Assembly (NCBI GenBank): GCA_016705325.1
Contig: JADIYJ010000027.1
Location: forward strand, 1 to 64,000
Direction: 5' to 3'
Origin: Pseudomonadota bacterium
GTDB taxonomy: Bacteria > Pseudomonadota > Gammaproteobacteria > Steroidobacterales > Steroidobacteraceae
DNA length: 64,000 nucleotides
The notes below the pieces were generated by a model, which was not told where the DNA came from, did not search any database, and saw only the letters and a list, made by a program, of their open reading frames with translations. Positions 47,493 to 55,848 of this stretch are shown here, piece after piece (the first letter of the stretch is position 1; each line of letters begins with the position of its first letter). The translations under genes were made by a program, and so were the position numbers.

Positions 47493-48836
47493 TCAGATCA
47501 GGCCGAACGCCAGCATCGCCTCGGCCACCCGGCGGAAGCCGACGATGTTGGCGCCGATCACGTAATTGCCGGGACTGCCGTACACCTCGGCCGCTTCGTG
47601 GCAGTTGCGGTGGATGCTGCTCATGATCTCGTTCAGCCGTCGCTCGGTGTGCTCGAAGGTCCACGCATCGCGGCTCGCGTTCTGCTGCATCTCGAGCGCG
47701 GAGGTCGCCACGCCGCCGGCGTTCGCCGCTTTGCCCGGCCCATAGGCGATGCCCGCCTGCTGGAACACCCGCACGCCGCCCGGCGTCGTAGGCATGTTCG
47801 CGCCCTCGGCGACGGCGACGCAGCCATTGGCGACCAGCCGGCGTGCCGCCGCTTCGTCAAGCTCGTTCTGCGTCGCGCACGGCAAGGCGATCTCGCATCG
47901 AATGTCCCAGATGCTCCCGCCCGGCAGGTACTTCGCGTCGCCGTGTTCCCGCGCGTAGTCGGCGATGCGGCGACGTTCGACCTCCTTCAGGCGCTTGACC
48001 AGGTCGAGGTCGAGGCCGCGCTCGTGCCAGATGACGCCGTCCGAATCCGAGCAGGCGACCACGTGCGCGCCGAGCTGCTGCAGCTTCTCGATCGCGTAGA
48101 TCGCGACGTTGCCGGAGCCGGACACGACACAGGTGCGCCCTTCGATCGACTGGCCGCGGGCCTTAAGCATCTCCTCGACGAAGAAAACCGTGCCGTAACC
48201 CGTGGCCTCGCGCCGCACGAGTGCTCCGCCCCAGTGCGGGCTCTTGCCGGTCAGCACGCCCGACTCGTAGCGGTTGGTCATGCGCTTGTACTGGCCGAAC
48301 AGGTATCCGATCTCGCGCGCGCCGACGCCGATGTCGCCGGCGGGCACGTCGGTATACTCGCCGATGTGACGGTGCAGCTCGGTCATGAAGCTCTGGCAGA
48401 AGCGCATCACTTCGTTGTCGCTGCGGCCCTTGGGGTCGAAGTCGGCGCCACCCTTGCCGCCGCCGATCGGCATGCCGGTGAGGGCGTTCTTGAAGATCTG
48501 CTCGAAGCCCAGGAACTTGATGATCCCCAGATAGACCGAAGGGTGGAAGCGGAGTCCACCCTTGTAGGGACCCAGCACGCTGTTGAACTGCACGCGGAAG
48601 CCTCGGTTGATCTGCACCTCGCCATCGTCGTCTTCCCAGGGCACGCGGAAGATGATCTGGCGTTCCGGTTCGCAGATGCGCTCGATGATCTTGTGCTCCG
48701 CGTACTCAGGATGCTTGGCCAGCACGGGGCCGAGCGTCTCGATCACTTCCTTGACGGCCTGATGGAACTCGACCTCGCCCGGATTGCGCCGTACGACCTG
48801 TTCGTAGATGCGTTCGATTCTTGCTTCGATAGGCAT
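47493..48836 (-). CDS. gdhA: NADP-specific glutamate dehydrogenase
   Basis: 447-residue hexameric enzyme type that makes glutamate from 2-oxoglutarate and ammonium. Substrate-binding and catalytic segments are intact: GPYKGGLRFHPSV, MPIGGGKGGADFDPKG and PAGDIGVGAREIGYLFGQY. The nucleotide-binding loop is CVVSGSGNVAIYAIEKL. The ATG at 48834-48836 (MPIEARIERI) is chosen; the upstream part of the longer frame is unrelated. The frame is intact. It is transcribed alone toward the decayed toxin genes. Confidence 0.95.
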   Translation of the reverse strand: MPIEARIERIYEQVVRRNPGEVEFHQAVKEVIETLGPVLAKHPEYAEHKIIERICEPERQIIFRVPWEDDDGEVQINRGFRVQFNSVLGPYKGGLRFHPSVYLGIIKFLGFEQIFKNALTGMPIGGGKGGADFDPKGRSDNEVMRFCQSFMTELHRHIGEYTDVPAGDIGVGAREIGYLFGQYKRMTNRYESGVLTGKSPHWGGALVRREATGYGTVFFVEEMLKARGQSIEGRTCVVSGSGNVAIYAIEKLQQLGAHVVACSDSDGVIWHERGLDLDLVKRLKEVERRRIADYAREHGDAKYLPGGSIWDIRCEIALPCATQNELDEAAARRLVANGCVAVAEGANMPTTPGGVRVFQQAGIAYGPGKAANAGGVATSALEMQQNASRDAWTFEHTERRLNEIMSSIHRNCHEAAEVYGSPGNYVIGANIVGFRRVAEAMLAFGLI

Positions 48837-49161
48837 GAGGTCTCCGCCGACGTTGCGATGGAAGTGGCTGGGGGCAACCAACTACTATAGCGCCGCGCAC
48901 CAGCGCTCGCTGGCAATGCGACGCAAGGTGTTACGCAGCGGGCATCCGATGGTCGTGACGGCGCTTTCGACGCAGCGCGCCTCATGGATGCGAGCGGGCC
49001 ACTTGCTCGCCGGGCGGCCAGAGTCGCCCGGCTCCGCCCACTCGATCAATCACTTGCCAACAGCAACGCCCTGGCGTGTGATCGGCGTGTGAGGGCACGG
49101 CGATCCTCAACTCCTTCGGGAATGAGGCCCATCGGCGGTGGCCGAGGTCGGCCGACCGCGC
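48837..49161. other. Intergenic region upstream of gdhA
   Basis: About 325 bases with no convincing gene on either strand. It must contain the gdhA promoter, next to 48837, and the end of the truncated DUF1254 transcript on the other side. I see no clear operator, repeat or RNA gene. The missing C-terminal part of the DUF1254 protein is not found here in any frame. Confidence 0.5.
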
Positions 49162-50160
49162 TCATTGCACCTCGACCAGCAGCCGCTGGGGCAGGTTATA
49201 CATCGTGATCGACCAGAACAGGTTCACCGGCGGCAACTGGCCCGCCGGGTAACGCAGCACCCAGCGTTTCGTTCCATCGAGCGGCGTGCCGTCCGGACCC
49301 GTCTGCCAGGCCCCGTAGACGGCCTCCGTCTTGGTATTGCCGTAGATGCCGAGCATCGCGCCGAGATCGCGCTGCATGATGTAGTCCTGGCCCAGTTCCC
49401 GGCGGCTGCCGAACAGCTCCTTGGAACTGGTCGAGACGAGTGCCTTGTCCTTCAACGCCTTCTCGGCGTCGGCCGCGGCCTGCTTCGGGGCGGGGGTGCC
49501 GGCAAACTGCGACAGGGGTGTGAGCTTGTATTGCGCCTGCACCGCCTGCATCGCAGCGATATCATCGACCCCGCTGAGTTGCGTGCGTGTCAGCGTACCG
49601 ACGAAGTCGGTCTCGGCACGGAACACTTTCGTGATGCTTTTCGGCACCTCGCCTTTCCATCCCGGCCCGGCGAGCAGATAGTTCCCCGCCTTGCGGCCCG
49701 TGGCACGCACGCCGGTGTAGGCGAAGTTGTGCGTGTACATGTCGAACCACTGGTTCACGTAGTAGCGCGGCGCCGGCACCGCAGGCAGCGACAGCACGAT
49801 CGGCTCCGCGCGCAGGTCGAGCCACGCCCACGAGTACGGCGTGTCGTTGTTCGGGGTCACTATGTCCGTGTCGGCGGGCGTGCTCATCCGCGCGTAGTGC
49901 CGGAAGCGGTTGAAGCCGCCGACGTAGCCCGGGAAGTCCTTGTTGACCGCCGGGTTGTACATCGTCTTGTAGCTTTCGATCGGCGCGTAGGCGTAGAGCC
50001 ACGCCTCCTTGGCGATCGCGCGAGCGGCCTGCGGGGTCAGCGGCGGCTTGGCTGACGACTGCGCGACGGCAGAAGTCGTGACCGCGGCAGCGAACGCCGC
50101 TACGGCGGCGACGACTAGCCGAAAGCTGGATGAAGAAATCGCGGCCGAATGCGTTCTCAT
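49162..50160 (-). CDS. DUF1254/DUF1214 protein, short version
   Basis: 332 residues with a signal peptide (LVVAAVAAFAAAVTTSAVA). The DUF1254 part is clear (YNPAVNKDFPGYVGGFNRF, VTPNNDTPYSWAWLDLRAE, NYLLAGPGWKG). Compared with its upstream neighbour, about 60 residues are missing in the middle, after FAGTPAPKQ. The DUF1214 half stops at FWSITMYNLPQRLLVEVQ, about 75 residues early. Its ATG overlaps the stop of the full-length copy (ATGA), so the pair is co-translated. It may be a decaying tandem duplicate or a specialised shorter partner. Confidence 0.75.
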   Translation of the reverse strand: MRTHSAAISSSSFRLVVAAVAAFAAAVTTSAVAQSSAKPPLTPQAARAIAKEAWLYAYAPIESYKTMYNPAVNKDFPGYVGGFNRFRHYARMSTPADTDIVTPNNDTPYSWAWLDLRAEPIVLSLPAVPAPRYYVNQWFDMYTHNFAYTGVRATGRKAGNYLLAGPGWKGEVPKSITKVFRAETDFVGTLTRTQLSGVDDIAAMQAVQAQYKLTPLSQFAGTPAPKQAAADAEKALKDKALVSTSSKELFGSRRELGQDYIMQRDLGAMLGIYGNTKTEAVYGAWQTGPDGTPLDGTKRWVLRYPAGQLPPVNLFWSITMYNLPQRLLVEVQ

Positions 50161-51587
50161 CGAATTGTCCTCGCGAGATCGAATCCGTTCACGCGCGTGA
50201 TCGGCGGAACCTTGTAGCTGCCGTCGAGCATCGCGGGTTTCGGACCATAGGTACGCAGGATCACGTAGAACGGTGCCTTGGGTGCCGGCAGCCAGTTGGC
50301 CGCATTCGTCGCGGGCTTGTCGGCCTGGATGTAGATCGTCAATGAGCCGTCGGCGCCCTTGACGATGCCGGGCGTGCGGTCGCCGATCGAATAGCGATCA
50401 ATCGCGTTCTCGATCGGCACCTGGGTCTTTGCGTCGTAGAGCGTCAGCGACCAGAAGTAGTCGACGGGTGGCAGCGCGCCCGGCGCGAACTTCAGCACAT
50501 AGCGAGCGGTGCTGCCATCGAGCGGCTTGCCGCTGCCGTCGACACCCGCGGTCGGGTACATCGCCTCCACGGCCGAGTTCACGTAGATGTACTTCCACGC
50601 CGCCGCCGAACGCGTCATGTAGTCCTGCCCGAACTCGCCGGCGTTGCCCGGGGAGATGTTCCAGCCATTGACCTGGGTGCCGAGGTTGTCCGCCGTGGCG
50701 CGTACCTGCTCGCGTCCCGCATTGATGCCTTCGTCGATGGCCTGCATCACCTCCGGAGAGAAGTCTGCGGGATTGAACGCGCGGCCCGGGCCGATGCCGA
50801 TGCGCGCCAGCCGGTCGAGCAGTGTCTGCTCCGCGGCCGGGAAGGCCTGGAACTGCATCAGGAAGTTGAGGTATTTGATGAACGTCGCGCCGTCCGCGGT
50901 CTTGGCGTCGACGAACGGCGGGAAGTCGATATTCGGCGCCGCGGGCGGCGCGGGCTTGCCCACGAACGTCGACAGCGGTACGAGCGTGTAGCCGGTCTGC
51001 GCCTTGCGCAGCGCCGGCATGTCGACCTCGCCGTTGACACCCGTACGCCCGATCGCGAAGACCAGCCAGCTCGGCGACGGGATGCGTGTCACGCCCTTCG
51101 GCAGTTGCCCTTTCCACCCCGGGCCCGTGATTGCGTAGGTGCCCGGCTCAGTGCCGGTGGCGCGCGAGCCGACGTAGGCGAAGTTGTCGGTCGCCATGTC
51201 GACCAGCATGAACGAGTAGTACCGGTCGGAAATGGCCGGCACCAGCAGGATCATCGGCTCCGCGCGCAGGTCCATCATTCCGCTGGTGTAGATGGTGTCG
51301 TTGTTGGCCGAGACGACGGCGGTGTCCTTCGGACCATAGAGCCGCGTGTCGTTGCAGAGCTTGTTGATGCCGCAATACTTGGGTGACTTCGGTTCGATCC
51401 CGTAGGCCCACAGCGCCTTGTAGTGCTCGACGATGGCCATGCCGAAGACGTAAGCCTCTTCGGCGATCGCCCTGGCTTCGGTTGGCGCAAGTGGCGCCTG
51501 GGTTTGCGCGCTGCCGCTAAGAGGGGGCAACAGCATTGCGGCAAGAAGCGCTAGGCCGTGTCGAAGCTTCGATGTCATTGCAACCAT
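50157..51587 (-). CDS. DUF1254/DUF1214 exported protein, full length
   Basis: 476 residues with a signal peptide (GLALLAAMLLPPLSGSAQ). The DUF1254 domain covers about residues 35-165 (VVSANNDTIYTSGMMDLRA, TYAITGPGWKGQLPKGV). The DUF1214 domain follows to the end (YFWSLTLYDAKTQVPI, YSIGDRTPGIVKGADGSLT, NWLPAPKAPFYVILR). The function of the family is unknown; members are exported and often found in tandem. Starts at 51587 and 51578 are both possible. Its stop overlaps the start of the short copy. Confidence 0.88.
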   Translation of the reverse strand: MVAMTSKLRHGLALLAAMLLPPLSGSAQTQAPLAPTEARAIAEEAYVFGMAIVEHYKALWAYGIEPKSPKYCGINKLCNDTRLYGPKDTAVVSANNDTIYTSGMMDLRAEPMILLVPAISDRYYSFMLVDMATDNFAYVGSRATGTEPGTYAITGPGWKGQLPKGVTRIPSPSWLVFAIGRTGVNGEVDMPALRKAQTGYTLVPLSTFVGKPAPPAAPNIDFPPFVDAKTADGATFIKYLNFLMQFQAFPAAEQTLLDRLARIGIGPGRAFNPADFSPEVMQAIDEGINAGREQVRATADNLGTQVNGWNISPGNAGEFGQDYMTRSAAAWKYIYVNSAVEAMYPTAGVDGSGKPLDGSTARYVLKFAPGALPPVDYFWSLTLYDAKTQVPIENAIDRYSIGDRTPGIVKGADGSLTIYIQADKPATNAANWLPAPKAPFYVILRTYGPKPAMLDGSYKVPPITRVNGFDLARTIR

Positions 51588-51698
51588 TTGGATTGACCCT
51601 TGTTCGTGGGCTGACCGGTAGATGTCTGGTTTCCGATTGGCGGGCGGATTCTCGACGTCGCCTGTCACGCTGGCAATGACGCCCGCTCTATTGGTTCC

Positions 51699-52040
51699 AT
51701 GTGGTCTGGGTACAGTTCGTTCGTCTCCACTATCGCCCGGCCCACAGCGTGCCCATCGACCTTCGCCTCATCCGGCCTGCCGTTGTTCGCGAGGAACCGG
51801 CACGGCGCAGAGCCCACGGACTTCGGCTACTTGTTCCTGCAGCAGGCCGCGGCCGTGTCCGCGCAGGTCGCGGATCTCGAGCGCGAAGTCGCGCTGGCCA
51901 AAGGGCTGCACAAGGGCGAACTCGCAATCGGCTTCGGCCCCTACGCCGCGGAACTGCTGTTACCGCATGCCCTGCCGCGCTTCGTATCCGCGCATCCTGC
52001 CCTGCGCGTCCGTATTCAGGTGGATTCGTTGGAAGTTCGT
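51699..52040 (+). pseudogene. LysR-family regulator remnant
   Basis: GLPLFARNRHGAEPTDFGY followed by LFLQQAAAVSAQVADLERE and GELAIGFGPYAAELLLPHA is the linker and first part of the effector domain of a LysR regulator. Upstream only FVSTIA remains of the DNA-binding domain, so most of the helix-turn-helix is deleted. Homology ends near 52040, before a run of nine C. Both ends are missing, so this is a dead fragment. Confidence 0.6.
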
Positions 52041-52254
52041 AGTACGCAACCATGCAAAGCAGAGGGAGCTGCCCCCCCCCCGCATTGCCACGCCGACATC
52101 AGCCCGCACCGGCCAGCGTCAGGCCCACCGACCGCCGCGCGACACTGACTCACAGCCGATCAATGACCTGGCGAGCCCCCACCCTCCGCGTTTGATTCAA
52201 GTGTGAATACCAGCCCGGCAGGGCACCTTGTCCGCCCGCGCGCATGACCAGCCT

Positions 52255-52295
52255 GCTATGCGCTATCTTGCATAGCGCGGTCTGCACCGCTATGC
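52255..52295. promoter_or_regulatory. Operator of the HigBA module, three half-sites
   Basis: GCTATGC (52255-52261) and GCATAGC (52270-52276) form a perfect 7-bp inverted repeat. A third GCTATGC follows at 52289-52295, eight bases before the toxin ATG. The arrangement suits cooperative autorepression by the antitoxin or the toxin-antitoxin complex. Confidence 0.65.
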
Positions 52296-52302
52296 TCTCG
52301 CC

Positions 52303-52635
52303 ATGAAGCCCGTCGTCTGGCTTGGAAGCTCGAAGGCCGATCTCAAGGCCTTCCCGGCAACCGCAATGGACGACACGGGTCACCAGCTTTTCCGGGTCCA
52401 GCGCGGACTCGACCCGGATGACTGGAAGCCGATGCCGTCGATCGGGGCGGGCGTCCGCGAAATCCGGGTGCGCGATCCATCCGGGGCATTCAGGACGATT
52501 TATCTGGCGACTCGACCGGAAGCTATCTACGTCTTGCATTGCTGCCGGAAGAAGTCGCAAAAGACCGCCCATGAAGACATCGAAGTGGCTCGACAACGGC
52601 TCGCTCGAGCCCCCAAGAGGACACCACATGGCTAA
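52303..52635 (+). CDS. higB: HigB/RelE-type toxin (phage Gp49-like)
   Basis: 110 residues. VVWLGSSKADLKAFPATA, then VREIRVRDPSGAFRTIYL, then AIYVLHCCRKKSQKTAHED is the standard order of the Gp49-like HigB family, ribosome-dependent mRNA interferases. The basic and aromatic residues in VLHCCRKKSQKT are the expected active region. It overlaps the antitoxin by eight bases and comes first, as usual for HigBA. The pair appears intact. Confidence 0.85.
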   Translation: MKPVVWLGSSKADLKAFPATAMDDTGHQLFRVQRGLDPDDWKPMPSIGAGVREIRVRDPSGAFRTIYLATRPEAIYVLHCCRKKSQKTAHEDIEVARQRLARAPKRTPHG

Positions 52636-52900
52636 GAAGAAGGTACACAGCGTCTTTCGCGATCTCTATCCCGAAGATCAGGCCGCAGAGATGGAAATGC
52701 GTTCGCTCCTTCTCCAAGGCCTCGGAAACTGGCTGGCGGACTCCGGCATGACCCAGACGGAAGCGGCGAAGATCCTCGCCGTCACCCAGGCCAGGGTGTC
52801 GGACATCAAGCGTGGCAAGATCAGTTCCTTCAGTCTCGACCTGCTCGTCCGACTCGCGGCAAGGGCGGGGCTGAATCCGAAGCTGAAGCTGGTCGCCTAA
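52628..52900 (+). CDS. higA: HigA-type XRE antitoxin
   Basis: 90 residues. An N-terminal segment (VFRDLYPEDQAAEMEMRSL) precedes a helix-turn-helix (MTQTEAAKILAVTQARVSD, then IKRGKISSFSLDLLVRLA). This is the short HigA found with Gp49-like toxins. The ATG at 52628 overlaps the toxin stop. It should bind the half-sites at 52255-52295 and repress the pair. Confidence 0.87.
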   Translation: MAKKKVHSVFRDLYPEDQAAEMEMRSLLLQGLGNWLADSGMTQTEAAKILAVTQARVSDIKRGKISSFSLDLLVRLAARAGLNPKLKLVA

Positions 52901-53210
52901 TCAGCGTCACCGCGCGCAAGGGTGTCGAGGACAGCCCTCGCTTCACCTTGGCACACGCCGAACCGGCTCGCTGCAGCGCGGCCTGTCTCACAAGCGAGGA
53001 CAGGCGAACGGTGGAGCGGGTGATGGGAATCGAACCCACGTGAGCCACCCTGCCCCGCCCGTCGGAGTCAGTGACTTACGAATGGCGCTGGACCTGCGCG
53101 TGATTAACGTGTGACGGCCGGATAACCAGGCAGACTTCGCACACCGGCTTGTCGACGAGCCCGACACCAAGGATCGCGCCGATGGTCAGCGCGATCAAGA
53201 TGCCTGCAGA
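52901..53210. other. Junction region with tRNA-Gly fragment
   Basis: About 310 bases between HigA and the AraC gene without a complete gene. It holds the 3' tRNA-Gly fragment at 53012-53040. On the minus strand, from about 53215 to 53085, an open stretch reads ILIALTIGAILGVGLVDKP, a hydrophobic piece I cannot assign; it ends with TAA. It may be the remnant of a gene cut by integration. Confidence 0.45.
53012..53040 (-). repeat. tRNA-Gly 3' fragment, left copy of a direct repeat (possible att site)
   Basis: The reverse complement gives the T-arm (GTGGGTTCGATTCCC), the acceptor strand ATCACCCGC and the end TCCA, as in tRNA-Gly(UCC) genes of related proteobacteria. The D-arm, anticodon arm and 5' half are absent. 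Bases 53016-53040 are identical to 61951-61975 in the same orientation. Confidence 0.7.
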
Positions 53211-54233
53211 CTAGGAAGTCCTGGCCGCACGATACGCTGACGGCGTCATCCCGGCCCAGCGCTTGAACGCGTGCGTGAAATTGCCCGGCTCGTCGAAGCC
53301 GACCCGGTGCGCGATCTCCTGCACGGGCAGCCGGGTGTTCTCGAGGTACTCGCAGGCGAGGCCGTGGCGCACCTGGTCGAGGATCTTCTGGTAGCCGGTA
53401 CCTTCATCGGCGAGTTGCTGGCGCAGCGTGCGGATGGAAACCGACAGCTGCTTGGCCACGACCTCGACGCTCGGGAAGTAGCCCGGCTGCCCGACGATGA
53501 GCTCTCGGACTTCGCTTGCGAGGTCGCCGCGCTGCCTGAATAGCCCAAGCAGAACCTGGCATTGGGCCTGCAGGCGCTCCGAGGTCGCCGCATCGCGAAA
53601 CGGCAGGCGACACTCGAGCAGCCGGGTCGGGAAGGCGAGGCTCGAGCCCATGGCGCCGTTGAACTCCACCGGGCAGCCAAACGCGCGACGGTATCGCGAC
53701 GCGAGGCCGTGCCCGTCGTGGGGCAGCACCACTCGCGTGATCGGGACCGGTTCGCCGAGCAACTCGTCCAGCGCGACCTTCGCGGCAAGCGTGTCGCGGT
53801 CGTAGAGGAAGTCGCGCACCGCTCCGTGCAGCGGCTCGCGGTCGCCGAGCGAGAACACGACTTCTCGCCCGCCGATGTCGAGGCCGAAGCGCAACCAGGT
53901 GAAGGTCAGGTCCTCGCCGAACCGCGTGGCGATGACGAGAGCGTGGCGCAGGGTCGGCGCGCTCAGCATCGCGTAGCCGAACAGGCCGTAGCGCTGTGGT
54001 GAGTACTGCCGGCCGAGGCGCAGGCCAATCGCCGGGTCGCCCGTCAGCGCGAGCAGGTTGCCGAAGAGCCGATCTTCCTGACGCAGCGTGACGGTCAGCC
54101 CGTCACGGTCCAGATCCGCCGGCGCAATCCCCGTGCCCGCGAGGCAGCGGCGCCAATCGATGCCGTCGCCGTCCAGCAATTGCCGCACGGGAATCAGGCC
54201 ACTCATGCGATGTACGGCGGGTCGCGAACTCAC
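53211..54233 (-). CDS. AraC-family regulator with Arabinose_bd-type domain
   Basis: 340 residues. The N-terminal ligand domain (SPQRYGLFGYAMLSAPTLR, FGEDLTFTWLRFGLDI) belongs to the OruR/ArgR-like branch often found next to lipid or aromatic catabolic genes. The C-terminal double helix-turn-helix has VEVVAKQLSVSIRTLRQQL and VQEIAHRVGFDEPGNFTHA, then FKRWAGMTPSAYR. It is divergent from the island operon with 145 bases between them, so it is the likely activator. Starts at 54233 or 54206 are possible. Confidence 0.88.
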   Translation of the reverse strand: MSSRPAVHRMSGLIPVRQLLDGDGIDWRRCLAGTGIAPADLDRDGLTVTLRQEDRLFGNLLALTGDPAIGLRLGRQYSPQRYGLFGYAMLSAPTLRHALVIATRFGEDLTFTWLRFGLDIGGREVVFSLGDREPLHGAVRDFLYDRDTLAAKVALDELLGEPVPITRVVLPHDGHGLASRYRRAFGCPVEFNGAMGSSLAFPTRLLECRLPFRDAATSERLQAQCQVLLGLFRQRGDLASEVRELIVGQPGYFPSVEVVAKQLSVSIRTLRQQLADEGTGYQKILDQVRHGLACEYLENTRLPVQEIAHRVGFDEPGNFTHAFKRWAGMTPSAYRAARTS

Positions 54234-54378
54234 GGCAGGTCATCCAGCGCGGCGCCTCGCCCGACTCTAGCGGATCTGCCGATTTTCACAAGGGCTTTGC
54301 CGCGATTGGCAATGGCACCGCGGGCGCCTGCCGCTAGGCTCCGCGTCGGGAAAGTGACTCTGCAAAGGAAGCGATCCC

Positions 54379-54777
54379 ATGTCCTTACGGCGTGGCATCT
54401 TCGCCAGCGCGGCGCTGTTCAACTGGGTGGTGGGTGCTGGACTGACCCTGGCGATGCCACTGTTCGAGCGCCTGCTGAGACTGGAACCCGTCGCAACCAG
54501 CGCCAAGGTGTACGTCGACCTGTTTGCCGTGGTGGTGGTCGCGTTCGGCGCGGCCTACCTGATGCTGGCCATCGACTTCACGCAGTACCGGCCATTCGCG
54601 GCCCTGGGCGCTGCGGCCAAGCTGGCCGTGGTGGCGACGGTGTCGTGTCACTACCTCGCCGGGCACATCGGTTGGCCGTTGCTGGCGCTGTCCAGCGTCG
54701 ACCTGATCTATGCCCTCCTGTTCATTGCGCTATTGGGCGGTCGCCTCGGCGCCGGCCCTCGGGGAGGACGGAGATGA
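54379..54777 (+). CDS. Small four-helix membrane protein
   Basis: 132 residues, four hydrophobic helices (FNWVVGAGLTLAMPLFERL, YVDLFAVVVVAFGAAYLM, LAVVATVSCHYLAGHIG, SSVDLIYALLFIALLG), ending in a basic tail. I do not recognise a function. It is the first gene of the island operon and overlaps the next gene in an ATGA, so it is co-translated with it. Confidence 0.78.
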   Translation: MSLRRGIFASAALFNWVVGAGLTLAMPLFERLLRLEPVATSAKVYVDLFAVVVVAFGAAYLMLAIDFTQYRPFAALGAAAKLAVVATVSCHYLAGHIGWPLLALSSVDLIYALLFIALLGGRLGAGPRGGRR

Positions 54778-55721
54778 GAAAGACCGTCACGGTATTCGGC
54801 GCGACAGGCACTGCCGGCAGCGCCTGCGTCGACGAACTGATCGAGCAGAAACTGTTCGACGTGCAGGTGCTGGTGCGCATGGGCCGCGACACGGACCGAT
54901 CGACCATGCAGGGCGGTCGCGCCGAGGCGGGACGGCAGAGCCTTTACGCTCGCTGGCAGGCCAGCGGCGTGAAGTTGGTGGAGGCCGATACCGCATCGCA
55001 CGCCTCGCTGATCCCGGCGTTGCAGGGAACCCATCACTTGGTGTCGTGCGCGCCGTACTCGGCCACCGAAGCCCAGTACGCGTTGATCTACGCGGCGCGC
55101 GAGGCCGGCGTGGAGCGCTTCGTGCCGTCCGAGTTCGGCTTCATCTACGAGTGGGAGCAGTTCTGGCCCACGGACACCGAGCACCGCGCGATGGCCCGGC
55201 AGAAGGCGTTCATCCGCCGCGTGATCGAGCTGGCCGGCCTGGATTACACGATCATTCCGGCCGGCATGTGGCCCGAGTATTACCTGCTCGAACCCGTCGC
55301 CGTCATGGGCGATGGCGACACGCCGATGGCCTGGTCCACCGGCCGCGACGTGGGCCGCATCATCCCGCACGTGCTCGCGCATCCCGCGTCGCGCAACGCC
55401 GTGTGCCCGATCGCGGCAACGGCTTACTGCAGCTGGAACGAACTGCTGGACGTGCGCGAGCGCCTGCTCGGGCGGAAGGTCGAGCGCCACTACCTGGATG
55501 CTGCGCAATGGAAGGCCGCTTACGCCGCACAGCCGCCCGGTCCGATCAGGACCCTGATGGCCATCGGTGTTGCAGCGACAGAATGCCCGGAAGGGATGTC
55601 GCTGTGGGCCCACTGGAATGCACGGTACCTGCCGCAGTTCCGGGGTACCCCGCTGGCAGAGCTGTTCCCCGACGTCATCGAGCCCTTCGTGGCCGCGATG
55701 CGGGCGAGCCTCGCACCGTAG
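54774..55721 (+). CDS. NmrA-like NAD(P)-binding protein
   Basis: 315 residues. An N-terminal Rossmann fold (KTVTVFGATGTAGSACVDEL) is followed by HHLVSCAPYSATEAQY and EAGVERFVPSEFGFIYEW, as in NmrA/isoflavone-reductase-like atypical SDR proteins. There is no classical YxxxK pair. It may be a reductase for an aromatic or cyclic substrate. It overlaps the small membrane protein by four bases, and the start has GGGGAGGACG upstream. Confidence 0.85.
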   Translation: MRKTVTVFGATGTAGSACVDELIEQKLFDVQVLVRMGRDTDRSTMQGGRAEAGRQSLYARWQASGVKLVEADTASHASLIPALQGTHHLVSCAPYSATEAQYALIYAAREAGVERFVPSEFGFIYEWEQFWPTDTEHRAMARQKAFIRRVIELAGLDYTIIPAGMWPEYYLLEPVAVMGDGDTPMAWSTGRDVGRIIPHVLAHPASRNAVCPIAATAYCSWNELLDVRERLLGRKVERHYLDAAQWKAAYAAQPPGPIRTLMAIGVAATECPEGMSLWAHWNARYLPQFRGTPLAELFPDVIEPFVAAMRASLAP

Positions 55722-55848
55722 CCCGGCGCCCGTCCGCCGGGCTCGCCGTTTTTCACAAGGCGTCTGCCGGATCCGCCATTCGCGAGCGCTGCGTCCCGGC
55801 CCAGGCTGCTCACCAGTCGAAACAATCCACTCCGACAGGGGGAGCGCG

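Noticed and set aside
53012..53090. Complete tRNA-Gly gene at the left repeat
   Set aside because: Only T-arm and acceptor are present; the sequence to the right does not give anticodon or D-arm.
54180..54773. Long N-terminal extension of the NmrA protein
   Set aside because: The upstream open frame overlaps the small membrane protein and is not homologous; the ATG at 54774 has a ribosome site.
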